Shown: positions 17,372-25,376 of the stretch, in pieces | Layout of the letters: every line of letters begins with the position of its first letter | How positions within the stretch are numbered: position 1 is the first letter of the stretch | NCBI GenBank assembly: GCA_964405435.1 | Contig: CAYOOD010000026.1 | Span: 1-64,000 of the forward strand | Origin: DVEG01 sp964405435 | GTDB lineage: Bacteria > Cyanobacteriota > Cyanobacteriia > Cyanobacteriales > Oscillatoriaceae | DNA length: 64,000 nt | Direction: 5' to 3' | The notes under the pieces: generated by a model | What the model was told of the DNA's origin: nothing | What the model saw: the letters and a program-made list of their open reading frames with translations, nothing else | Databases searched by the model: none | Translations under genes and position numbers: made by a program

Positions 17372-18124
17372 CTAAGGCATCCATTCCAAGACAATTCCCA
17401 CGCGACTGTCTTTACTTTCCCTGGCGTTCTGCTTCTGAATGTCGGTGGAAATTCGCCAATGGCGCGTAATGGCATATCCCGCTGAAAGGGTTGTTATGCC
17501 TACATCTTCGCCGCTTCCCGGCTTTACCCAGGTTTGCGTTAATGAAATATCTGCCGCGCCGCCGCGCGATAATGCCAGCATCAATCTCGCGCCGACATTG
17601 ACGCCTTCTCTGGTGTAGGAATCGGTTTCTAAATGTCGGTAGCCTGCGACGGGAGCAAAGTTAATATAATTTCCCAAGGGAAGGACGTAGTAACGCAAGT
17701 CTGCGCCATACGCCGCGCGATCGCCGTTAAAGGTGCCTTGATAATCTCCGCTGACTGTTAAACGCGATCGCCCGATAAAAATATCCTCTACCCCCGCATT
17801 CCATCCCCCCTCGCCGCCGCTGGAGGGAAAGTGCGAGTAACCCAGGCGCACTCGCGTTTTGAAGCTCGGATCGTTCTTGATTTCGTGCAAGACATTTGGC
17901 ACCTCGCGCATCCAGCGCTGCAGCACCGGCGAGTTTTCAATGATTTCGGGGCTGACGTCAATGCGATCGCTCCCTTGGGGGGGCGGCTCCGGAGTTTGCG
18001 CTGCGGCACGCCCGCCCGCAGAGAGGGGGTGAAGCCACGCGATCGCCATTCCCGATGCAGCGAGTATTAAACTCCTCCGTGCCAAACTAGCCCCAGCCCT
18101 TGCCATCGTTCTTTTAATGCTCAT
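17372..18124 (-). CDS. Exported beta-rich protein, probably outer membrane
   Basis: 250 residues from the ATG at 18124. A twin-Arg-containing signal peptide (ASLARRSLILAASGMAIAW, cleavage near AAAQT) leads to a protein of alternating aromatic and polar strands (RVRLGYSHFPSSGGEGGW, RLTVSGDYQGTFNGD, ISLTQTWVKPG) ending in LEWMP, like a small beta-barrel. The longer frame opening at 18190 is rejected because its first codons are the terminator hairpin of acsF. The specific function is unknown. Confidence 0.7.
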   Translation of the reverse strand: MSIKRTMARAGASLARRSLILAASGMAIAWLHPLSAGGRAAAQTPEPPPQGSDRIDVSPEIIENSPVLQRWMREVPNVLHEIKNDPSFKTRVRLGYSHFPSSGGEGGWNAGVEDIFIGRSRLTVSGDYQGTFNGDRAAYGADLRYYVLPLGNYINFAPVAGYRHLETDSYTREGVNVGARLMLALSRGGAADISLTQTWVKPGSGEDVGITTLSAGYAITRHWRISTDIQKQNARESKDSRVGIVLEWMP

Positions 18125-18169
18125 GCTACCGGATTGATATGATTTGCTTGCCGCACCCTGTTTTTTTCC

Positions 18170-18200
18170 AAAAAAAACGGTTCTACGCAACGCAGAACCG
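18170..18200 (-). terminator. Intrinsic terminator of acsF
   Basis: On the minus strand, CGGTTCTGCGTTGCGTAGAACCG (stem of 7 bp, 18200-18178) is followed by eight T (18177-18170). It lies 35 bp after the acsF stop. It also shows that the next gene cannot start at 18190. Confidence 0.85.
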
Positions 18201-18234
18201 AGAGACGAACTAACAGAGGAGCGAAACCGGAATC

Positions 18235-19311
18235 CTAAAGAACTGCTCCCTGCTTGGAAGCAGTTTCAATCGGCTTAATGAAGTAAAGCCGTGCCAACTG
18301 CCAGACATTGGAGAGATAGTAAGGCAATTTTTGGCAGAACTTCACAAGTTTAGGCGCGTCCGATTTAGCGATGTCTGCTAGTTTAGCATTATTTTCCACA
18401 CAAATGTCTAGCCGCTGATAGAATTCTGGATGCTCTACGTCCAGGATTACCGGGAACACCCGCCCTGCCGTCTCATTGGTCTTTTTAATGACGTGGATGT
18501 CATAATCGCGAGCATTTAGACCGATGGCAGCGTAGAACGCGGAGCGCTGCAGGTCGTTGAGGTACATGGTCGCAAAGACCGACAGCAGGAAGAAGCGGCT
18601 CCACAGTTTCGCCGTCCAGTCGTTCAACATCTGCGGCTGAGCGCGCATGATGGCGTCGAAGAAATCGCCGTGGCGGTTTTCGTCCTGGCACCAGTTCTCG
18701 AAGAACCGGAAAATCGGATAGATCCGGTTTTCTGGGTGGGCTTCCAGGTGGCGGTAGATGGTGATGTAGCGCCAGTAGCCGATCTTTTCCGACAGGTAAG
18801 TGGCGTAGAAGATGAATTTCGGCTTGAAGAAGGTGTAGGTGTGATTCTTCGTCAGGAATCCCAAATCCAGGGACAGATTGAAGTCTGACATCGCCTTGTT
18901 GAGGAAGCCGGCGTGACGCGCCTCGTCGCGGGACATCAGGTTAAAGCACTCGGCTAGCACGGGGCTTTTGTCCTTCAGGCGGCGGCCCAGTTCTTTGTAG
19001 AGCAGGAAGCCGGAAAACTCAGCCGTGCAAGACCGTTCTAAAAATTCGATGAATAACTGGCGGGTGTCGCCGTCGATGTGATCCCAGGATTGTTCAAACT
19101 CTGCATCCCGCACGAAGTGGTGGCGATTGTAATCGGTGCGGAATTCTTCGAGGATGGCTCTCAGCTCGTCTTCGTTGGCCGAGATGTCCATTTTGGCCAT
19201 CTCGTCAAAGTCGGTGGTGTAGAACCGGGGGGTGAGGATGGTTTCCTTGGCAGGAACTTTCACCCCGGGTCGAATCTCTTCAAAGGCAGGTTTTTTAAGG
19301 GAATCTACCAT
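18235..19311 (-). CDS. acsF: Mg-protoporphyrin IX monomethyl ester oxidative cyclase (aerobic)
   Basis: Di-iron enzyme that forms the isocyclic (fifth) ring of chlorophyll, using oxygen to convert Mg-protoporphyrin IX monomethyl ester to divinyl protochlorophyllide, at the thylakoid/plasma membrane. The 358 residues carry the paired iron-ligand motifs FNLMSRDEARHAGF and ENWCQDENRHGDFF, plus the conserved CTAEFSGFLLYKELGRR. Length and sequence match cyanobacterial AcsF (ChlA/Sll1214 type). Transcribed alone, it ends in a strong terminator. Confidence 0.97.
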   Translation of the reverse strand: MVDSLKKPAFEEIRPGVKVPAKETILTPRFYTTDFDEMAKMDISANEDELRAILEEFRTDYNRHHFVRDAEFEQSWDHIDGDTRQLFIEFLERSCTAEFSGFLLYKELGRRLKDKSPVLAECFNLMSRDEARHAGFLNKAMSDFNLSLDLGFLTKNHTYTFFKPKFIFYATYLSEKIGYWRYITIYRHLEAHPENRIYPIFRFFENWCQDENRHGDFFDAIMRAQPQMLNDWTAKLWSRFFLLSVFATMYLNDLQRSAFYAAIGLNARDYDIHVIKKTNETAGRVFPVILDVEHPEFYQRLDICVENNAKLADIAKSDAPKLVKFCQKLPYYLSNVWQLARLYFIKPIETASKQGAVL

Positions 19312-19631
19312 AGGTCTGTGTGGGCTGTTGTTAATCGGTGCGGTGCCTGTCGTACTGTCTTTCGGCCCGGATCGGCTGGATTTTACGAGGATGGCTGTAT
19401 TGCTACGAAATCAAGTCTACCAGCCGTGCAACCGGGTCAGGCAGCAGATTTCGTTAAGAGTTCCTACATAATATTAAGTTTTGTAACAATTATGAGGGCG
19501 TCCGGGTCAGAAGTTGTTAAGTAAGGAGTTTAGGTGCGATCGCCATCGCCCGATCGCGCAGGAGGGCGTGCGGCACTTGGCACGACTGTGCCAGTATGAA
19601 ATAAAGTGACTCGGCTGATGCTATCTGTTGT
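19312..19631. other. Divergent promoter region acsF / kinase
   Basis: 320 bp without a gene, between two divergent starts, so it should hold both promoters. I see HIP1 sites near 19537-19560 and an AT-rich stretch (TTACATAATATTAAG near 19465-19480) that could be a core promoter, but no clear operator. Confidence 0.5.
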
Positions 19632-21113
19632 ATGAGCTATTGCCTCAATCCCAATTGCCAGCAGCCTCAGAATCCCGATACGGCGCAGTTTTGCCAGCAT
19701 TGCGGGTCAAAAATCCTGTTGGGCGATCGCTATCGGGCTGTCAAACCCATTAGCGCTGGCGGTTTTGGCTGCACCTTCTTGGGAGTGGACGAGTACAAGC
19801 CCTCCAAACCCCGCTGCGCGATCAAGCAGTTTCGCCCCCAAGACGCCGGGACGCGCAATAGCGAAAAAGCTGCAGAATTATTTCGCTTGGAAGCCGTGCA
19901 GTTGGAAGAATTGGGCAAACATCCCCAGATTCCCGACCTGCTGGCCCATTTTGAACAAGAAGGCCGCCAGTATTTAGTACAGGAGTATATCGACGGGCAA
20001 AACCTCGCCCGAGAGCTGGACGAAGAAGGGGCTTTCAACGAAACCCAGATCCGGCAGTTGCTCGAAGACTTGCTGCCCGTACTGCAATTCGTCCACGATC
20101 GCCAAGTCATTCACCGCGATATCAAGCCAGACAATATCATCCGCCGCCGCACATCCTCTACCAATTTTGGGAAAGCCAAAGCAGGCGATCTGGTACTCGT
20201 GGACTTCGGCGCGTCCAAATCCGCTGCTCATAGCGCCCTCGATCGCACCGGCACGGTGATCGGTTCGGCGGGGTATGCCGCGCCCGAGCAAGCTTTCGGC
20301 AGAGCCGTATTTGCCAGCGACTTGTACAGCTTGGGCGTCACCTGCGTTCACCTGCTGACGCAAGTTCCGCCCTTTGACTTGTTCGACAGCCGCGAGGGCA
20401 AGTGGGTGTGGCGGGATTATTTGGTTGACAACCCCGTCAGCCCGCAGTTGGGGCGAGTGCTCGACAAGATGCTCTCTAGCGCGATCGCTCGCCGCTACCA
20501 ATCAGCCGCAGAAGTCCTCGCCGACTTGAATCGCCAGCCGACAGCCGCACCACCCAGACCCCTCCCTCCCGAACCCGCTGCCCAGCCCCTCGAAGTCAAG
20601 AGCGGTGAAATCTTGCAAGCTTTTCGAGATGACCCTCACCAGCGGCGTGTCGGTATCAGTTACGGGCTCTGGGCTGCTGGGTTTGTTGGTTTCGGCGGCT
20701 TGCACCGATTTTACAATGGCAAAATCTTCAGCGGCTTGCTGTGGTTTTGTACTTACAACTTATTCGGAGTAGGCCAAATTTTGGACTTATTCTTGATTCC
20801 GACGATGGCGGAGGAATACGAGAGAAAAATGAAAGCCAAAATGGGGTTATCGTCGGCGGGCGTGCCGCTAACCGAGCCGGCGGCGATTTCTCAGACAGTG
20901 CCTTTGCCGACGCGCGATCGCCTCATCCTCAAACTGCTGCAATCCGCTCGTGCCAGAGGCGGCAGACTTTCCCTCACCCAAGCCGTCATGGATACCGGCG
21001 TCGGCTTCAGCGAAGTCAAATCGGTATTGCAGGAGATGGCGGTAGCGGGGCACGTCAGCATTGGCAACGATCCCGCCACCGGTATTGTCATTTATCAATT
21101 CAACGAACTTTAG
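19632..21113 (+). CDS. Ser/Thr protein kinase with zinc ribbon, TM2 and winged-helix tail
   Basis: 493-residue Hanks-type kinase. Residues 3-24 are a zinc ribbon (CLNPNCQQP and FCQHCG). The kinase domain (residues 32-300) has ISAGGFGCTF glycine loop, AIKQ lysine, HRDIKPDNI, LVDFGAS and the APEQ segment, so it looks active. About residues 335-395 form a TM2 double-membrane domain (YGLWAAGFVGFGGLHRFYNGK). The last 80 residues (RLSLTQAVMDTGVGFSEVKSVL) resemble a winged helix. It is an unusual kinase-membrane-HTH build with signalling from the membrane; target unknown. It faces DUF2996 across an STRR hairpin. Confidence 0.9.
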   Translation: MSYCLNPNCQQPQNPDTAQFCQHCGSKILLGDRYRAVKPISAGGFGCTFLGVDEYKPSKPRCAIKQFRPQDAGTRNSEKAAELFRLEAVQLEELGKHPQIPDLLAHFEQEGRQYLVQEYIDGQNLARELDEEGAFNETQIRQLLEDLLPVLQFVHDRQVIHRDIKPDNIIRRRTSSTNFGKAKAGDLVLVDFGASKSAAHSALDRTGTVIGSAGYAAPEQAFGRAVFASDLYSLGVTCVHLLTQVPPFDLFDSREGKWVWRDYLVDNPVSPQLGRVLDKMLSSAIARRYQSAAEVLADLNRQPTAAPPRPLPPEPAAQPLEVKSGEILQAFRDDPHQRRVGISYGLWAAGFVGFGGLHRFYNGKIFSGLLWFCTYNLFGVGQILDLFLIPTMAEEYERKMKAKMGLSSAGVPLTEPAAISQTVPLPTRDRLILKLLQSARARGGRLSLTQAVMDTGVGFSEVKSVLQEMAVAGHVSIGNDPATGIVIYQFNEL

Positions 21114-21118
21114 TGAAA

Positions 21119-21230
21119 GTAAGGTGTGGAGTGTGGAGTGTGGAGTGTGGAGTTGAAGAAGAAATTAATTAATTACTCAGCACTCAGCACTTCAGCCGAA
21201 GCATCAAGCACTCAGCACTCCACACTTTTT
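21119..21230. repeat. STRR arrays in opposite orientation forming a long hairpin
   Basis: GTGTGGA heptamers (21122-21150) are followed by CTCAGCA/CTCCACA copies on the other strand (21178-21225), then a T-tract. The two arms can pair. The array sits exactly between two convergent genes, where it may serve as a bidirectional terminator. Confidence 0.75.
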
Positions 21231-21232
21231 CC

Positions 21233-21721
21233 CTAATTCCTCGCCAGCCACTTTTGCGCGTTCAAGCGCTGGATGACGCCAAACACCAGCAAATCTAGGG
21301 TAATCTTGCGCTCGTCGATCAAAAACGGCTCGATCGTGCTCGGCTTCGCGCCGCTGTCCGCGCAGGAAAACGCCCTGGGGCCATTAATATCTGCTTTCGG
21401 GAAATAAAGATTGAATTGGCGCTTGCCGCCTTGCCAGCGACCGATCGCCTGCCAGCACTCCTCCGCCGAACCGAAGCCAGCGACGGGAATCTTTTGCCTT
21501 TCCAAGCTCAGCTCTAAGTCCTCGATTCCCTGCTTGCTGAAGGCACTCTTGAGAGCAGGCAGGTAATCTTGTTGCATGAAATCGGCAAAAGGCTTGTCTT
21601 CAACTGCCGGAGCCTTCTCCTTTTTGGGGGGTTTTTCGGCAGTCGCACCAGCAGCCGCAGGTTTTGCAGCCTTTTTGGGCGTTTCTTCGGCGTTCTGATT
21701 GGGTGTCGTTTCTTCTGACAT
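21233..21721 (-). CDS. DUF2996 family protein
   Basis: 162-residue member of DUF2996, a family restricted mainly to cyanobacteria and plastid lineages; function unknown. Residues 1-45 are a Lys/Ala/Pro-rich disordered arm (KKAAKPAAAGATAEKPPKKE). The folded domain follows (FADFMQQDYLPALKSAFSKQ, then FGSAEECWQAIGRWQGGKRQ and a strand pair up to SCADSGAKPSTIEPFLID). It lies downstream of the thrC/ThiS-like operon but is separated from it by a terminator. Confidence 0.88.
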   Translation of the reverse strand: MSEETTPNQNAEETPKKAAKPAAAGATAEKPPKKEKAPAVEDKPFADFMQQDYLPALKSAFSKQGIEDLELSLERQKIPVAGFGSAEECWQAIGRWQGGKRQFNLYFPKADINGPRAFSCADSGAKPSTIEPFLIDERKITLDLLVFGVIQRLNAQKWLARN

Positions 21722-21834
21722 TGCTCGGCTCAGTCCTTGTCCGTGTTGGGGCTACTGCTCGTTCTATCGAGAAACAAGTGCGGGCGACGATGCCCGTCTA
21801 TCTAATCATAAAGTTCTCGGTTCCCCAGAGAGCA

Positions 21835-21880
21835 AGAAACCGGCTTTCTCTGGACTGTAGGGAGAAAGCCGGTTTCTGGC
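21835..21880 (-). terminator. Long hairpin after the sulfur-carrier gene
   Basis: AGAAACCGGCTTTCTC pairs with GAGAAAGCCGGTTTCT around a short loop. It is the likely end of the thrC-carrier transcript and belongs to the GAAACC..GGTTTC hairpin family. Confidence 0.65.
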
Positions 21881-21897
21881 ATTACTGGATTTTAGCT

Positions 21898-22173
21898 CTA
21901 GCCACCCGCAACCGCTGGCACGATGCTGACTTCATCGCCATCTTGCAGGGGGGTATTCGTCCCGTCCAAGAAGCGGATGTCTTCGCTGTTGACGTAGAAG
22001 TTCAGAAATCGGCGCGGTTCGCCCTGCTCGTCGCGCAGGCGTCCTTTGGTGTCGGGACACTGTTGCTCGATGGCATCGAGCAATTCAGCCACGTTGTTGC
22101 TGCTGCATTCCAGGGTGGCTTGATTGTTGGTGAATTTTTGTAGGGCTGTGGGAATTAAAACTTTGACGGCCAT
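21898..22173 (-). CDS. ThiS/MoaD-like sulfur carrier, partner of threonine synthase
   Basis: 91-residue beta-grasp sulfur-carrier protein. It begins MAVKVLIPTALQKFT and ends in the diagnostic Gly-Gly (EVSIVPAVAGG), which is activated by adenylation and thiocarboxylated. It is 97 bp downstream of a threonine-synthase gene on the same strand. It differs from the second carrier at 35759-36019, which looks like true MoaD. In Mycobacterium the analogous CysO carrier feeds the PLP enzyme CysM, so this carrier may likewise feed a PLP beta-replacement reaction; that is inference. Confidence 0.88.
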   Translation of the reverse strand: MAVKVLIPTALQKFTNNQATLECSSNNVAELLDAIEQQCPDTKGRLRDEQGEPRRFLNFYVNSEDIRFLDGTNTPLQDGDEVSIVPAVAGG

Positions 22174-22269
22174 AGTTTTTCTGTCGATTGTTAGTTTTCA
22201 CGGGCGAAATTTCCTTTGTCCTTTTTTCTGGGCAACGGACGCAATGACGAAGGACAAAGGACAAATGCA

Positions 22270-23583
22270 CTAAACAACCGTCTGCTGCCATTCAAGCCGG
22301 TCGAGGGTGCGGGAACGTTCCAGAGCCCGCTCGAAGCTGTCGAGTTTTGGATCGATGGTGAGCGGTTCGCCGACGTAGCCTTGGACGGCTTCCTGAGTTT
22401 TTAGACCGTTGCCGGTTATGTAAACCACTGTAGTTTCATCTGGGTCGATCTTGCCAGCTTCTACTAATTTCTTAAGAACGGCGATGGTGGTGCCGCCGGC
22501 AGTTTCGGTGAAGATGCCTTCGGTTTCTGCCAGGAGTTTGATTCCTTCTACGATTTCGGCATCGGTGACGGATTCGATATTGCCGCCGGTCTTGCGGGCG
22601 ACTTCTAGGGCATAGATGCCGTCGGCTGGGTTGCCGATCGCGATCGATTTGGCGATCGTGTTCGGTTTGACGGGCGTCACGAAGTCGCGCTCTTCCCGGA
22701 AGGCTGAGGCGATCGGGGAGCATCCTTCGGCTTGAGCGCCGCTGAAGCGGACTTTTTTGTCTTCAACGAGGCCAACTTTGACGAATTCTTGGAAGCCTTT
22801 GTAAATTTTTGTGAACAGCGAGCCGGAAGCGAGGGGGGCGACGATGTGGTCGGGCAACTGCCAGCCCAGTTGTTCGGCGACTTCGTAACCGAGGGTTTTG
22901 GACCCTTCGGAATAGTAGGGGCGCAGGTTGATATTGACAAATCCCCAGCCGTGGGTATTGGCGACTTCGCAGCAGAGGCGGTTGACTTGATCGTAGTTGC
23001 CCTGAACAGCCATAACAGTCGGGCTGTAGATGAGGGTGCCGAGAACTTTACCCGCTTCTAAGTCAGCGGGGATGAAGACGCAGCAGTCGAGACCGGCGTG
23101 AGCTGCGATCGCCGCTGTCGAATTCGCCAGATTCCCCGTACTCGCGCAAGACACCGTAGTGAAACCCAACTCGCGGGCGCGGGTGAGGGCGACTGACACC
23201 ACCCGATCCTTGAAGCTGAGCGTCGGCATGTTGACCGCATCATTTTTTATATAAAGTTTTTTAAGCCCCAGGCGACGCGCCAACCGTTGAGATTGAACCA
23301 ACGGCGTCATCCCCGTTCCCACATCAATCACGTTATCCGTAGCCACCGGCAAGAAAGAACGATAGCGCCAGATAGAATTCGGCCCCTTCTGAATGCTTTC
23401 CCGCGTCACTTGGCGGCGCAGGGCGTCGTAGTCGTAGGCTACCTCAAGGGGGCCAAAACAAATCTCGCAAACGTGCGTTGCCAGGGGTTCGTACTCTGCC
23501 CCGCACTCCTTGCATTTCAGCGCGGAAAAGGTGGCAGCGGTTGCTTGGGTTTGGTGTTGGTGCTTTTCAGTCGCCAGGGTCAT
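22270..23583 (-). CDS. thrC: Threonine synthase (PLP-dependent, zinc-ribbon form)
   Basis: 437-residue fold-type II PLP enzyme; threonine synthase converts O-phosphohomoserine to threonine. An N-terminal zinc ribbon (CKECGAEYEPLATHVCEICFG, two CxxC) precedes the catalytic domain, with PLP lysine in LSFKDRVVS and the phosphate loop SCASTGNLANSTAAIAA. The C-terminal part carries VYITGNGLKTQEA, typical of threonine synthase. The start is within a Gln/His/Thr-rich leader. It heads an operon with the ThiS/MoaD-like gene, a conserved cyanobacterial arrangement whose meaning is not settled. A cysteine-synthase-like activity using the carrier is an alternative. Confidence 0.9.
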   Translation of the reverse strand: MTLATEKHQHQTQATAATFSALKCKECGAEYEPLATHVCEICFGPLEVAYDYDALRRQVTRESIQKGPNSIWRYRSFLPVATDNVIDVGTGMTPLVQSQRLARRLGLKKLYIKNDAVNMPTLSFKDRVVSVALTRARELGFTTVSCASTGNLANSTAAIAAHAGLDCCVFIPADLEAGKVLGTLIYSPTVMAVQGNYDQVNRLCCEVANTHGWGFVNINLRPYYSEGSKTLGYEVAEQLGWQLPDHIVAPLASGSLFTKIYKGFQEFVKVGLVEDKKVRFSGAQAEGCSPIASAFREERDFVTPVKPNTIAKSIAIGNPADGIYALEVARKTGGNIESVTDAEIVEGIKLLAETEGIFTETAGGTTIAVLKKLVEAGKIDPDETTVVYITGNGLKTQEAVQGYVGEPLTIDPKLDSFERALERSRTLDRLEWQQTVV

Positions 23584-24072
23584 CAGTCCAACCTCTCTCG
23601 GTGTCAGGGTTTACGGGTTTGGGGAAACATTCTTTTCATTATGGGGTAAATCGTAGCACAGCGTACAAACTGCGTCAACTATATCCGACTTTTTTTGTCG
23701 GGTTTAAAAAAGAGTCCTCGATGCCTCGGCTGAGTGGAGTGCGAGAGGGGGGAGCGCGTAGGGGCTTTTCGCGAAAAGCCCGTTATTGAGTGGGGTGCGA
23801 TATCCGATGCTTCTGGCGCTGCACGCGCGACGCGAAACCCCCTACTCTCCGCCCTTGAAGAGATTGGGGGAGAATAGGGGGCTGTACTGTTTATAACCCG
23901 CTAGGGAGCGATCGCTTGAACCTGTAAATAGAATAGCCGGGAAAGATTTATCTAAAATCTACAATAAAAAAGATAACTGCCTTTGAGGATGGGGACGGTT
24001 GCCAGTCACAGGCGATCGCGGCTGTCGTGGCATTCGGCGCGATCGCAGTAGAATAGAACTCGTGCCATGCCT
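23584..24072. other. Intergenic region with repeats and a perfect palindrome
   Basis: No gene. It holds CCGACTTTTTTTGTCGG (23685-23701), a 20-nt perfect palindrome GGGCTTTTCG plus complement at 23762-23781, STRR-like fragments (CTCGGCTGAGTGGAGTGCGAG near 23725) and C-rich GGGGGAGAATAGGGGG remnants near 23862-23880. Confidence 0.6.
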
Positions 24073-24303
24073 TCAAGCTAGAATCAGTGACAGCTCGGCT
24101 TCCAATTCGGCATCGTAGCTGCCTTCAATCCAGGCTGTTTCTTCCAAAGGATCGAGGGGCGCACTCGATAAGGGAGGCAAGAGCGCCTCCGTCTCAGTTA
24201 GGCGCTGCATGTCAAAATTTTTAAACATTTCATCTAAAACTTGTTTGTCCCGATAGGTAAAGGGCATCTCCCGCGAAGAATGGTCGGTATTGAGAGTAAA
24301 CAT
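24073..24303 (-). CDS. Small acidic protein of unknown function
   Basis: 76 residues with an acidic C-terminus (YDAELEAELSLILA) and a possible short amphipathic helix (DKQVLDEMFKNFDMQRL). The codon pattern is coherent and no better reading exists on either strand, but there is no clear ribosome site and no recognised family. It stands alone between repeat-rich regions. Confidence 0.45.
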   Translation of the reverse strand: MFTLNTDHSSREMPFTYRDKQVLDEMFKNFDMQRLTETEALLPPLSSAPLDPLEETAWIEGSYDAELEAELSLILA

Positions 24304-24742
24304 AATTAAGACGCAATCATTTATTCAATCTTGGCTAGCTTCAGCGTAAGGCTTGCCGCAACGATTGCGCCTCCGTTAATCCACTCAAAGTTTTCACAGG
24401 CGTCGAGCCGCGCGATGGCAGTATTTCGCGCCCTACAGGCGGGAGATTTGTAAAGCTATGATTAAGCCGAGTTAGCCGTGATAAACCGAGTTTTTCCTGT
24501 CGGCGCGTATCGGCAAGAGAAACCGGGCTTCCGGTTGCTTTACGGTTTCTTCACAAAGACCGATGAAGCGTGCCGATTGCGGGAACAGAACGGGCTAGGC
24601 AGCGTCTATTACAGCGGATGGAACGGATAAGTAAGTTGTCGCTTCAGAGAATACTTATCCGTTAAATTTATTAGACTAAAGCTCATCCGCTGAGACGGGG
24701 ATAAGTTGGCGGTGGATGTATTTTTTGAAATCGAGAGGCAGA
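24304..24742. other. Intergenic region with nested inverted repeats
   Basis: No gene. It contains a GAAACC-type hairpin near 24519-24550 and the nested inverted repeats at 24612-24693 (listed separately), followed by another GGATAAG word near 24700. It lies just downstream of the VOC gene. Confidence 0.6.
24612..24693. repeat. Nested perfect inverted repeats
   Basis: The inner pair is a perfect 12-bp inverted repeat, AACGGATAAGTA (24622-24633) and TACTTATCCGTT (24652-24663). The outer pair is CAGCGGATG (24612-24620) and CATCCGCTG (24685-24693). The spacers are unique. It could be a DNA-binding site or a small non-autonomous element. No T-tract follows, so it is not a simple terminator. Confidence 0.75.
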
Positions 24743-25105
24743 TTATTGAGCGATCGCCGCTACGGGTTCGTAGAGGTATTCAAACCAATTGCCATCGGGA
24801 TCGCGACCGTAGAAGGAAGCGGTGCCGTCGCGGTGAGCGTGAATTTCGCGGACGTCAAGCCCCTGCGCCTTTAACTGAGCGTGAGCGGCTTCCATCTCCG
24901 CGCGATCGCGGAAGACAAACCCAAAATGCGGCCCAGCGTGCTTGTACGCCGGACTCAAAAGGGCCAGTCCGTCCTCTCCCGCCTTCAGGTAAGCCCAATC
25001 TGCATCTTTCCAAACCAGCTCCATTCCCAAGTTTTGGTAGAATTTGGCGGCTTGTTCGAGGTCGCTGACGCGGATGGCCACATGGCCCAGTCGTTTTAAC
25101 TCCAT
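24743..25105 (-). CDS. VOC family (glyoxalase/bleomycin-resistance fold) protein
   Basis: 120 residues forming one vicinal-oxygen-chelate module: RLGHVAIRVSDLEQAAKFYQNLGM at the N-terminus (metal-binding His8), a central GPHFGFVFRD strand (His) and the family end GRDPDGNWFEYLYEP (Glu). These are the expected metal ligands. The substrate cannot be inferred; dioxygenase, lyase and resistance members share this pattern. The gene ends next to the nested inverted repeats. Confidence 0.85.
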   Translation of the reverse strand: MELKRLGHVAIRVSDLEQAAKFYQNLGMELVWKDADWAYLKAGEDGLALLSPAYKHAGPHFGFVFRDRAEMEAAHAQLKAQGLDVREIHAHRDGTASFYGRDPDGNWFEYLYEPVAAIAQ

Positions 25106-25215
25106 AACCGTTAAGAAATTTGTCGATTCTTCGCACTTTTATTGTATTGCGCCGGATTCGGGGCGATCGCGCGCTTCCTGTACCAGCGCGATCGCCTTGG
25201 GGTAGGAGCGTTGCG

Positions 25216-25350
25216 CTACAACCCGCGATCGTGCAACCCAGCGATCGCCTCAGAAACGGGCAAGAAATCCAACCGCATTTTGCCAAATTCCTCTGCCGAG
25301 AGATGCCTTCGCTGCTCGGTTTCTTCGATCGTACTCGCCTTGCGGGCGCA
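25216..25350 (-). pseudogene. Internally deleted remnant of an Rpn/DUF4351 gene
   Basis: The frame reads STIEETEQRRHLSAEEFGKM and then LDFLPVSEAIAGLHDRGL, stop. It matches two separate parts of the copy at 37766-38266 (VATIEETEQRR and EEFGEMLLDFSTVSQAIAWL), with the roughly 80 residues between them missing. No N-terminal part remains. It is a deletion relic beside ggt. Confidence 0.7.
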
Positions 25351-25376
25351 TGAGCAGCCACGTTGACGAGTGTCAA

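Noticed and set aside
18125..18190. Longer start for the exported beta-rich protein
   Set aside because: Those codons are the T-tract and stem of the acsF terminator; the signal peptide begins at 18124.
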